DNA of 9,815 nucleotides, taken from positions 1-9,815 of the forward strand of contig JACUUW010000062.1 in NCBI GenBank assembly GCA_014859075.1, given 5' to 3'. The stretch is from Desulforudis sp. GTDB lineage: Bacteria > Bacillota > Desulfotomaculia > Desulfotomaculales > Desulforudaceae. Shown piece by piece: positions 1 through 6,085 of the stretch (positions are counted from its first letter, which is position 1; each line of letters starts with the position of its first letter). Both the position numbers and the translations under genes were made by a program. The notes beneath the pieces were generated by a model. The model did not search any database. It had not been told where the DNA came from and saw nothing but the letters and a program-made list of their open reading frames with translations.

Positions 1-2450
1 TTGACCTCCAGGTCGCGCGCGGCCATCCCCCGGACCTGTGACAGCGGCACGCGGATATCGCCCTCTTCCACCGTGAACCGCGCCCCGCTCCGGTTTACGT
101 CCGGCGGGAGCAGCCCCACCCCGCGGCTTCGGGCCACCGTGCAGAGCGTGCGCGGGCTGTAGTAGCCCAGGGGCTGGTTGGACAGGAGCGCCGCGAAGTA
201 CTCCGCGGGGTGGTGCCGGGCCAGGTAGCCCGTCCGGTAGGCGGTCACCGCGAAGGCGGCGGCGTGAGCTTCACAGAAGCCGTAACCGGCGTAGCCCCGG
301 AGACAGTCGAAGATCCCGCGGGCCGTATCCTCCGCCACCCCGCCCGCCGCCGCCTTGGCGACGAACTCCGCGCCGAGCGCGTCCATGTCCCGCTGGGAAC
401 GGTGTTTGCTGATCGCCCGCCGCAGCCGGTCGGCCTCCCCCGGCGTGAAACCGGCCAACGCGGTGGCGATGGCGAGCACCTGCTCCTGGAACAGGACCAC
501 CCCATAAGTCTTTTCCAGGATCGGCGCCAGCCGGGGGTGGAGGCAGGATACCGGTTCGGTCCCCTGCCGCCGGGCGATATAGGGCTCGACCATGTTGCCC
601 TTCACCGGACCCGGCCGGATCAGGGCCACGCCGGCGATTACGTCCTCCATGTTCCGGGCCCGCAGCCGGGCCTGCAGCGCGCGCTGGGCCGGGCTCTCCA
701 ACTGGAACACCCCCACCGTTTCGCCCCGGCCGAACATGGCGAAAGTCTCGGGATCGTCCTCCGGGATCCGGTCGTAAGCAAAGCCGGGCGCCTTGCCCTG
801 CACCGCGGCCACCGTCTCCTCCACGGCCCCCAGCGTACGCAGGGAAAGCAGGTCGAACTTCAAAAGGTCCAGATCCTCAACGTCGTCCTTGTCGAACTGG
901 GCGACCACCACCCCCTTGGCCGACCGCTGAAGCGGCGTGACCGTGGCCAGCGGCACACCGCTGATGATCACCCCGCCGAGGTGTGTGCCCAGAAAACGCG
1001 GAAAGCCGGCCACGGCCGCGCAGTACCGGTACAGTTCCCGGTAGCGCGGTTCCCGGAAAAGGGGATCGTGCAGTTCGGGGTAAAAGTCCAGCGCCCGCTC
1101 GATGCCGTCGGCCGGCACGTGGGGCAGCAACTTGGCCAGGCGGTCGAGTTCGGCCTCCGGGAAGTCGAGTACCTTGCCCAGGTCCCGGACGGCCGCGCGG
1201 GCCCGGTAGGTGTTGTAAGTGCACACCCAGGCCGTGTGCTCGGCGCCGTAACGGGCGCAGACGTAGGCCGAAACTTGGTCCCGGTAACGGGCGTCAAAAT
1301 CGATATCGATGTCGGGCGCCTCGGCCCGCTCCGGACTCAAGAACCGTTCGAACAAAAGGCCCCGGGCGACTGAGTCGACCTCGGTGACACCCAGGCAGTA
1401 GGCCACCGCCGAATCGGCCGCCGAGCCGCGGCCGGCGAAGCGGATGCCCTGTTCGGCCGCGTAGCGCACGGCGTCCCAGGCGACCAGGAAATAGTCCTCG
1501 TACTCGAGCCGCTCGATCATCGCCAACTCGTGCTCCAGGCGGGCGGTTACGGCGGCAAAAAGCCGACCGTAGCGGCGGCCGGCCCCGGCATAGGTCAGCC
1601 GGCGCAGCATCCCCGCCGGGCTCTCCCCTTCCGGAACCGGAAAGCGGGGTCGGCGGCGGCACTCCATATCCAGGGCCGGGCGGCAAGCCTCCGCCAATTC
1701 CAGAGTTTTGGCCGGCGCCCGCGGGTGGTTCCGGAACAAGGCGTGCATCTCCGCCGGGGCCTTCAGGTGGTTCTCGGCGTTCAGGCGGCGCTCGGGATGC
1801 ACCGCTTCCAACCCGGTGCCGGTACGGACACAGGTCAACAGATCGTGCACCGGGAAACCGTCCCGGTCCGCGTAGTGCACGTTGTTGGTCGCCACCGTCT
1901 CCAGGTGGAGTTTTTCCCCCAATTCCACCAAAAGGCAGTTCAAGCCGCGGCTGCCGGGCAGAAAATCCTGGACCAGCTCCAGGTAAAAACGGCGCCCGAA
2001 GATCCGGCGGTACCGCAGAGCCGCGCGCTCGGCCTCCCGGTGGCGGCGGGCCAGCAGCAGGGCCGGCACTTCCCCACGACGGCAGCCTGAAAGGGCGAAA
2101 AGACCCCGGCTGTGTTTCCCAAGCGTGCTGTAACCCACCCGGGGGTTCCCGCGGGGGTGCTCCAGGTGACCGGCCGTCAGCAACCGGCAAAGGTTGGCGT
2201 ACCCTTCCGGGCCGTCGGCCAGCAACACCAGGTGAAACCCGCCGTCCAGGGTGATCTCGGCGCCCTGGATGGGTTTTAAGCCCGCGGCCGTACAGGCCCG
2301 GTGAAACCGCGCCGCACCGCCGACGCTGTTGTGGTCGGTCAGGGCGAGCGCCGGCATGCCGAAACGGGCCGCGGCCGCCACCAGGTCCTCGATGCCCGAA
2401 GCACCGTCCAAAAACGAGAACGGGGAATGGACGTGCAGGTGCACAAACAT
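1..2450 (-). CDS. dnaE2: Error-prone DNA polymerase III alpha subunit, DnaE2/ImuC type (3' end cut by window)
   Basis: C-family polymerase, probably the catalytic subunit for translesion synthesis with ImuB. 816 codons are visible in one unbroken frame; the C-terminus lies outside the window. ATG at 2450 follows an AAAGGTG ribosome site. An N-terminal PHP domain opens with HLHVHS (residues 4-9), then TDH (38-40) and GAE (63-65). Catalytic aspartates are in PDIDIDF (379-385) and KFD (531-533). The fingers and tail resemble DnaE2 rather than replicative DnaE1: GRGSAADSAVAY (340-351), FCEAHAAAFA (725-734), and SNQPLGYYSP followed by PPDVNRSG (758-789). In the PHP domain the usual Asp-x-His reads Asn190-Val-His192. 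It follows an ImuB-like and a DUF6504-like gene on the same strand, after a 375-bp gap. The DnaE2 assignment is by motif recall; a divergent second DnaE1 is the alternative. Confidence 0.9.
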   Translation of the reverse strand, partial: MFVHLHVHSPFSFLDGASGIEDLVAAAARFGMPALALTDHNSVGGAARFHRACTAAGLKPIQGAEITLDGGFHLVLLADGPEGYANLCRLLTAGHLEHPRGNPRVGYSTLGKHSRGLFALSGCRRGEVPALLLARRHREAERAALRYRRIFGRRFYLELVQDFLPGSRGLNCLLVELGEKLHLETVATNNVHYADRDGFPVHDLLTCVRTGTGLEAVHPERRLNAENHLKAPAEMHALFRNHPRAPAKTLELAEACRPALDMECRRRPRFPVPEGESPAGMLRRLTYAGAGRRYGRLFAAVTARLEHELAMIERLEYEDYFLVAWDAVRYAAEQGIRFAGRGSAADSAVAYCLGVTEVDSVARGLLFERFLSPERAEAPDIDIDFDARYRDQVSAYVCARYGAEHTAWVCTYNTYRARAAVRDLGKVLDFPEAELDRLAKLLPHVPADGIERALDFYPELHDPLFREPRYRELYRYCAAVAGFPRFLGTHLGGVIISGVPLATVTPLQRSAKGVVVAQFDKDDVEDLDLLKFDLLSLRTLGAVEETVAAVQGKAPGFAYDRIPEDDPETFAMFGRGETVGVFQLESPAQRALQARLRARNMEDVIAGVALIRPGPVKGNMVEPYIARRQGTEPVSCLHPRLAPILEKTYGVVLFQEQVLAIATALAGFTPGEADRLRRAISKHRSQRDMDALGAEFVAKAAAGGVAEDTARGIFDCLRGYAGYGFCEAHAAAFAVTAYRTGYLARHHPAEYFAALLSNQPLGYYSPRTLCTVARSRGVGLLPPDVNRSGARFTVEEGDIRVPLSQVRGMAARDLEV

Positions 2451-2742
2451 AGCCCACACCTTTCCCAACAGAAACAACATTATCTTTCAACTTTAGCAAG
2501 TAGCTATTCGGGAGGATGTCCCCTCTGCTCCTGGTGCTCCGCGCCGACGGCAAAAACGCCTCGGTTCGGGGCGCTGCTCGTCTCCTGCGGATTGCGATCG
2601 AGATCCGTACAGGTTGCTGAAGTGCCTCTTCACGATCCGGTTACGTTCGTTGTTCCCTGAAGGTTACGTCGCGTCCTCGTCGACTGCAGCGCCGACCTCA
2701 CCATCGACGACTGCCGTTTGCGGCGCTCCGCAAAGTCGCTGC

Positions 2743-2802
2743 CGGGGACACCGCTCCCTTTGGAGCCAGGAACCTGTTCCGATAATTTAGCAGGTGTCCC
2801 CG
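2743..2802. repeat. REP-like palindromic element (GGGGACACC...GGTGTCCCC)
   Basis: Perfect 10-bp inverted repeat CGGGGACACC (2743-2752) / GGTGTCCCCG (2793-2802). It encloses a second hairpin GCTCC-CTTT-GGAGC (2753-2766) and the dyad GGAAC-CT-GTTCC (2769-2780). The nested architecture with GGGGACAC ends is reminiscent of palindromic elements moved by IS200-like REP-associated transposases (TnpA_REP). No transposase gene is visible here, so this would be a non-autonomous copy. The family assignment is inference. Confidence 0.55.
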
Positions 2803-2824
2803 TAATTATGTTCGTAATTATGTT
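2801..2824. repeat. 12-bp perfect tandem repeat, CGTAATTATGTT x2
   Basis: Two adjacent identical copies (2801-2812 and 2813-2824), AT-rich against a GC-rich background. They lie immediately right of the GGGGACAC palindrome and sharing its last two bases. They end 1 bp from the stop of the DUF6504-like gene. This could be a duplicated target or flank of the palindromic element. Confidence 0.7.
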
Positions 2825-2825
2825 G

Positions 2826-3068
2826 CTAATCGTAGATCTTATAGAGGTACCAGTCTTGCCGGTCGGTGTAGAGTTCGTAGACCCCGCCGGACTCAGTTTC
2901 CACCCGGTAAAATATCTTCTCGGTTTCCCCGGCCCACCACCGCCCCGTTTCTTTCCAGGCGTCCAGGATCCGCCTGACCCGGCGCTTTCCCCGCCCCCAG
3001 CCAAAGCTTCGAGGGCGTCCCTCCGGATCGGCGGCCACGTCCGCCCGCCGGTCAACGATCCTGGGCAC
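2826..3068 (-). CDS. Small DUF6504-like protein of the ImuB/DnaE2 cassette
   Basis: 80-residue soluble basic protein with no signal peptide or membrane segment. From the chosen GTG (3066-3068) it has a polar start, a basic patch around GRGKRRVRRILDAW (residues 27-40), a WW pair (45-46) and a tail FYRVETESGGVYELY then WYLYKIYD. This pattern matches my recollection of DUF6504, a small domain found beside ImuB and DnaE2 in actinobacteria. Function is not known to me. GTG is chosen because GGGAGG lies 8 nt upstream; an in-frame TTG at 3119 lacks this and would lengthen the overlap. The gene overlaps the imuB end by 17 bp, implying translational coupling and a role with ImuB. Family name is moderately sure; coding status is strongly supported. 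Confidence 0.75.
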   Translation of the reverse strand: MPRIVDRRADVAADPEGRPRSFGWGRGKRRVRRILDAWKETGRWWAGETEKIFYRVETESGGVYELYTDRQDWYLYKIYD

Positions 3069-4101
3069 CGTCTCTCCCTCCCGGCACAAGCCGCCCCCGG
3101 TAGGGGTCGTAGAAATCAAGCATCCGTTCCCGGCGCCGGGCGCACGGCCGGAAAGCGCCGCCGCGCGTCAGCCGGCCGGGATACCGGTCGTCCAAAGCCG
3201 CCACCGTCCGTTCCAGGCCGCCGGTCGTCCGGGCCGTTGAAAACAGTTCGACTTGCCCGGGCTCGAGGCGGTAGAGCGCGCCGACCGTGACCCGAAGCTC
3301 ATCCACCGGCCCCGTGACCTGGATGCCGTCCAGAAGCAATGACAACTGCCGGGCCAACCGCCCGGGGTCCGGGGGCACGTGGACCGGAAACCGGCGCTCG
3401 TTCTCCGGTCGTGCAGGGTTTCCCCGCACCCCGATTTCCAGCCGCAGGTGCCGGTAACCCCTGGCTTCCCGCCGCAACCGTGCGGCCAGGTGCCGGGCCC
3501 CCTCGGACAGCGCACCATCCAGGACCCGGCGGTCCGACACTCCCCCGAGAGTGAAGCGCCGGGAGAGTTCGGGCGCCGGGTAGAGCGCCCGGACCCGCCG
3601 GGGATCCATGCCCCTGCTGTAGGCGGCGATCAGAGCCCCGGGCGCGCCGAAATGCGCCCGCAGTTCCTGCTCCCCGACTCCGGCCACGTCGCCGCCGGTG
3701 GCCAGGCCCAGGGCCCGGAGCGCCAGACGCGTCTTCGCCGGCAGGGGCCACAGCAGTTCCACCGGCAAAGTCGAAATAAAAACGGCCTCCATTCCGGGCG
3801 AAATCGCGAAAACAGGCGTTCCACCCTCCGGAACCGGGATCCGGACCAGCCCGGGGATCCGGCCCGACCCCCGGATCCCGGCCAGAACGGCCGCCCGGGC
3901 CACCAGCGGATTGGCCCCGGTGCCGGCCAGCACCCGGAAGCCGGCCCGCCCTACTTTTTGCAGCAGATTCCGGATGCCGTCCCGGGCCATTTCCAAAAAG
4001 ACTTCTCCGGACGACACGGGTTCGATCACCGGGGTAAACCCGGCCAGAAGCTCCGGCAAACCGGACTCGTTTTTATGCTTCAGATAAACGACCAGCACCA
4101 T
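3052..4101 (-). CDS. imuB: ImuB-like Y-family polymerase homolog, N-terminally short
   Basis: 349-residue Y-family homolog, probably the non-catalytic adaptor linking a DnaE2-type polymerase to the sliding clamp. FTPVIEPVSSGEVFLEMA (residues 22-39) matches the ImuB segment where active Y-polymerases carry Ser-x-Asp-Glu; here it is SSGE, so the Asp is lost. An HhH-like thumb follows (about 113-175: LWPLPAKTRLALRALGLATG... then SRGMDPRRV). A little-finger-like region spans about 185-275, and QVELF (283-287) fits the beta-clamp-binding pattern QxxLF; QLSLL (252-256) is a second candidate. The first 90 or so residues usual for ImuB, with palm Asp motif and fingers, are absent, and only MVLVVYLKHK could represent the first strand. 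ATG at 4101 overlaps the stop of a tiny upstream ORF (TAATG). Other members are usually 400-550 residues. A damaged gene is possible, but the frame is clean. Confidence 0.82.
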   Translation of the reverse strand: MVLVVYLKHKNESGLPELLAGFTPVIEPVSSGEVFLEMARDGIRNLLQKVGRAGFRVLAGTGANPLVARAAVLAGIRGSGRIPGLVRIPVPEGGTPVFAISPGMEAVFISTLPVELLWPLPAKTRLALRALGLATGGDVAGVGEQELRAHFGAPGALIAAYSRGMDPRRVRALYPAPELSRRFTLGGVSDRRVLDGALSEGARHLAARLRREARGYRHLRLEIGVRGNPARPENERRFPVHVPPDPGRLARQLSLLLDGIQVTGPVDELRVTVGALYRLEPGQVELFSTARTTGGLERTVAALDDRYPGRLTRGGAFRPCARRRERMLDFYDPYRGRLVPGGRDGAQDR

Positions 4102-4172
4102 TATCCATCCGCTCCCGCAGCCGAGGGTTCCCCTTGATTATCAGTCATGTACGCTATTTGCGTAAACTCCAC
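4101..4172 (-). CDS. Possible 23-codon leader ORF coupled to imuB
   Basis: GTG at 4170-4172 sits 5 nt after an AAGGGG ribosome site (4178-4183). The frame encodes 23 residues starting VEFTQIAYMTDNQG and stops at TAA 4101-4103, sharing one base with the imuB ATG (TAATG). A stop codon lies just upstream, so it is not the tail of a longer ORF. Stop-start coupling and a good ribosome site favour translation, perhaps as a leader setting imuB expression. It occupies the position where imuA would be expected, but shows no recognisable ImuA sequence. Such a short ORF could be chance. Confidence 0.35.
   Translation of the reverse strand: MEFTQIAYMTDNQGEPSAAGADG
4150..4166. promoter_or_regulatory. Candidate operator, TATTTGCGTAAA with dyad
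   Basis: TATTTGCGTAAA at 4155-4166 differs by one base from TATTTCCGTAAA inside 4277-4290. It overlaps a dyad TACGC-TATTT-GCGTA (4150-4164). It lies over the start of the possible leader ORF before imuB. No canonical Firmicutes LexA box (GAAC-N4-GTTC) was found in the same stretch, so the regulator is unknown. Confidence 0.3.
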
Positions 4173-4302
4173 GGGATCCCCTTATGGAGTGATTATGATT
4201 CATTTAAAGCTATTATCATTAAAAAACAGCGTGTAACACTCATTGCCGCAGTTCCGAAAAACCGCGGGGCAGTAAATATTTCCGTAAATAGCGGGAAAAT
4301 CC
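4173..4302 (-). promoter_or_regulatory. AT-rich probable promoter region of the imuB-dnaE2 cassette
   Basis: Strongly AT-rich compared with the coding background, lying between the rimI terminator and the imuB leader. Minus-strand -10-like hexamers GATAAT and CATAAT are present within about 4190-4225, but neither has a good -35. The region contains the second copy of the candidate operator (4277-4290). Some promoter is expected because the terminator just upstream should isolate this cassette from the rimI operon. Confidence 0.4.
4277..4290. promoter_or_regulatory. Candidate operator, TATTTCCGTAAATA
   Basis: 14-bp imperfect palindrome with arms TATTT and AAATA around CCGT. It matches 11 of 12 bases of the element at 4155-4166, in the same orientation and 122 bp away. 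The pair flanks the likely promoter region of the imuB cassette. Regulatory role is inferred only from the repetition and location. Confidence 0.3.
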
Positions 4303-4328
4303 AAAAAAATACCCCCTACGCAGGGGTA
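4303..4328 (-). terminator. Intrinsic terminator of the thi-tsa-rimI transcription unit
   Basis: Read on the minus strand, a stem TACCCC / GGGGTA (4328-4323 with 4315-4310) with a 7-nt loop is followed by seven Ts (4309-4303). It lies 67 bp past the rimI stop. Additional dyads between rimI and the terminator, CATAC-ACCC-GTATG (4379-4392) and TGCCC/GGGCA (4360-4380), may add RNA structure. Confidence 0.8.
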
Positions 4329-4394
4329 AAGGGGTCTTAGAAGAAGCGCACTGTTATTGTGCCCTGGGGGTGATCGGGCATACACCCGTATGGG

Positions 4395-4889
4395 TCAAGC
4401 CCTCACCGAACGCAGGTCGTCCTTCCACATGATAATGGCGTCCTCGTTATTGTCCTGGTAGTACTTGGGGCGCACGCCCCGTTCCTCAAACCCGAGGTCC
4501 TTGTACAGATGACGGGCCGGGTGGTTCGAGGGGCGGACCTCCAGGGTCATCCGCCGCGCCCCCCTGGCTACGGCCCTGCGCATCAGCTCCAGCATCAGGC
4601 GCCGGCCGATGCCTTGACTCCGGTGAACCGGATGTACGGCAACGTTGGTGATGTGGGCGTCGTCCAAAACCATCCACATTCCCCCGTAGCCGCAGACCTT
4701 TGCTCCAACCAACGCCACGATGTACTCCGCCAAGTCATTGTAAAAGATCTCAAATTCAAAAGTCTGCCGGGGCCAGGGCGTCGGAAACGAGTGGACCTCG
4801 ATGTCCAGTACCTGGTCCAGGTGTTGCAAGCCCATTTTGTCAAAACGGACTTCCGGAGATTGCAGACTCCGGACCGCCACTTCACTCAC
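4395..4889 (-). CDS. rimI: GNAT N-acetyltransferase, RimI type
   Basis: Predicted cytosolic acetyl-CoA-dependent N-alpha-acetyltransferase. Members of the family acetylate ribosomal protein S18 and other N-termini. 164 residues from the chosen start; family members are usually about 150. GNAT motif A is HITNVAVHPVHRSQGIGRRL (residues 79-98) with acetyl-CoA loop RSQGIG (90-95). Then come LEVR with Glu117, HLYKDLGF with Tyr129 (128-135), and KYYQDNNEDAIIMW. The GTG at 4887-4889 is chosen because it forms a GTGA overlap with the tsaB stop. A TTG seven codons upstream (4910) would lengthen the overlap and has no ribosome site. It closes the tsaE-tsaB-rimI run and is followed by a strong terminator. 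tsaD, often next in Firmicutes, is absent. The acetylated partner cannot be read from sequence. Confidence 0.9.
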   Translation of the reverse strand: MSEVAVRSLQSPEVRFDKMGLQHLDQVLDIEVHSFPTPWPRQTFEFEIFYNDLAEYIVALVGAKVCGYGGMWMVLDDAHITNVAVHPVHRSQGIGRRLMLELMRRAVARGARRMTLEVRPSNHPARHLYKDLGFEERGVRPKYYQDNNEDAIIMWKDDLRSVRA

Positions 4890-5587
4890 CCCCGGTTCTT
4901 CTTTTGCCAAACCAACTCGGCCGCCGGGGGACGGATGTAATCCGGAACGAGGGTCAAGGCATCCAGTCCCCGGTCGTCCTGCAGCCGCCTCCGGCCCATG
5001 CCGGCGACCACCGCGCCCCGCGGATAGTTAAGGGCCGGGGGGCCAAGGCGGGCGCGGTCACCCAGTTCCCGGCGGAGCAGGTCGCCATAAATCTCGGCGG
5101 CCTCCCCAATGAAACACGCCGGTTCTTTGGTTTTGCAAACAGTCTCGAGCAGACGGTCAACATCCAGGGACGCCGGCGGAAAAACTTCGACCGGGTACTC
5201 CCCGCGGCAATCGTACAACGCGGCGTAAACCTCGTCCTTGCGCGCGGGAACAAGCACCCAGACCGATCCGGCGCCGCAAAGCGGGTAGGCCAGGGCCTCC
5301 AGCGAGGGTATCCCCGCCACCGGAATGTTCAGTACCTGAGCCAGGGTCTTGGCTACGGTCAGGCCGATACGCAGGCCCGTAAACGATCCGGGTCCGGACG
5401 TAACGGCCACTCCGGCCAGTTCCGGCATCAATAGGCCGGCCTCGTCGAGTACGCCCTCAATCAGCGGCAACACCCGGACCGAGTGGATTTTCTGTCCGCG
5501 AACCGTCCACTCGGCCAACACCCCTTCCGGGCCGGCGAGCCCGACGCTGCATACGGGCCCCGAGGTCTCGATGCCCAGGACGTTCAT
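4886..5587 (-). CDS. tsaB: tRNA t6A biosynthesis protein TsaB
   Basis: ASKHA-fold protein that pairs with TsaD and TsaE to transfer threonylcarbamoyl onto A37 of ANN-decoding tRNAs. TsaB is structural rather than catalytic. 233 residues, the usual length. The nucleotide-fold start MNVLGIETSG (1-10) and the hallmark TSGPGSFTGLRIG (63-75), followed by AKTLAQVLNIP (79-89), are clear. The C-terminal half is variable, as is typical. The ATG (5585-5587) overlaps the tsaE TGA in an ATGA arrangement, and its own stop overlaps the rimI GTG. TsaE and TsaB should therefore be made together. It lacks the metal-binding His motif of TsaD, which argues against it being TsaD. Confidence 0.95.
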   Translation of the reverse strand: MNVLGIETSGPVCSVGLAGPEGVLAEWTVRGQKIHSVRVLPLIEGVLDEAGLLMPELAGVAVTSGPGSFTGLRIGLTVAKTLAQVLNIPVAGIPSLEALAYPLCGAGSVWVLVPARKDEVYAALYDCRGEYPVEVFPPASLDVDRLLETVCKTKEPACFIGEAAEIYGDLLRRELGDRARLGPPALNYPRGAVVAGMGRRRLQDDRGLDALTLVPDYIRPPAAELVWQKKNRG

Positions 5588-6051
5588 CGGTTCTTCAACT
5601 CCTGCACCAGCGTGCGGTACCGTACGCCCAGGGGTTCGAACCTGAACTTCCGTCCATTCTCACCGTCCCGTTCCAGATAAATGTCGAGGCGCTCGTCGGG
5701 CAAAACCGTCCAAACCCGGTCGGCCCACTCCACAAAGACCACGCCGCGGTCAAAGAAGTACTCTTCGTAACCCAGGAGCGCGAAGTCTTCGGCTCCCTCC
5801 AGGCGGTACGCATCGAAATGGAAGAATGGAAGCCGCCCCTGGTACTCTTGGATCAGAATGAAAGTCGGGCTGGTCACCTTTTCGATGACGCCGAGTCCCC
5901 GGGCCACCCCTTGGGCCAGGACCGTCTTGCCGGCCCCCAGGTCGCCGTAAACGCACAGGATGTCCCCCGGACCCAGGATCCGGCCCAGCCGTTCGCCTAA
6001 TATTCTGGTTTTTTCCGCCGAGTCCGTTTTTGTCACCAGCATTGGTACCAC
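5584..6051 (-). CDS. tsaE: tRNA t6A biosynthesis ATPase TsaE
   Basis: P-loop ATPase that drives the TsaB-TsaD complex during t6A37 synthesis. 155 residues, typical length. Walker A is GDLGAGKT (36-43). Other family signatures are the switch-like VTSPTF (59-64), FHFDAYRL (77-84) and VEWADR (107-112). The start is a GTG at 6049-6051 with AAAAGGG 5 nt upstream. The in-frame ATG three codons later is poorly spaced from that site. The gene begins 34 bp after thiL and overlaps tsaB by 4 bp. The thiL-tsaE-tsaB-rimI order is common in clostridial-type Firmicutes. Confidence 0.95.
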   Translation of the reverse strand: MVPMLVTKTDSAEKTRILGERLGRILGPGDILCVYGDLGAGKTVLAQGVARGLGVIEKVTSPTFILIQEYQGRLPFFHFDAYRLEGAEDFALLGYEEYFFDRGVVFVEWADRVWTVLPDERLDIYLERDGENGRKFRFEPLGVRYRTLVQELKNR

Positions 6052-6085
6052 GTTTACCCTTTTCCTTTGAAATTATGACGGTCTT

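Larger units (their letters stand above)
2451..2825. other. 375-bp non-coding gap with several dyads upstream of dnaE2
   Basis: No recognisable gene on either strand. The right part holds a REP-like palindrome (2743-2802) and a 12-bp tandem repeat (2801-2824). Further left are a perfect 7-bp stem with a 4-nt loop (TTTGCGG 2717-2723 / CCGCAAA 2728-2734) and 7-bp inverted arms TCGTCGA (2677-2683) / TCGACGA (2704-2710). A minus-strand GATAAT (2479-2484) could be a -10 for dnaE2, but no convincing -35 is visible. An inverted copy of the GGGGACA end motif occurs at 2517-2523, so the whole gap could be remnant mobile DNA; that is inference. Confidence 0.6.

Noticed and set aside
2769..2780. GGAAC-CT-GTTCC as a LexA (SOS) box
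   Set aside because: The spacing between arms is 2 rather than the 4 of the Firmicutes LexA box, and it lies inside a larger mobile-type palindrome.
2630..3055. 141-codon minus-strand ORF across the gap
   Set aside because: Its first half is an out-of-frame reading of the DUF6504-like gene and its second half crosses the palindrome; no family resemblance.
210..4087. Long open frames on the plus strand (for example 210-1373, 1530-2090, 3379-4137) and a minus-frame ORF 1294-2553
   Set aside because: They overlap genes with clear family motifs, have low-complexity Arg/Pro/Gly-rich translations, and match the shadow pattern of high-GC DNA. Minus 1294-2553 is a different frame from dnaE2.
4134..4340. 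68-residue ORF on the plus strand
   Set aside because: It runs through the rimI terminator and the AT-rich imuB promoter region, has no good ribosome site and no recognisable sequence.
4890..4910. Upstream TTG start for rimI
   Set aside because: No ribosome site before it; the GTG at 4889 gives the standard 4-bp overlap with tsaB and a normal protein length.
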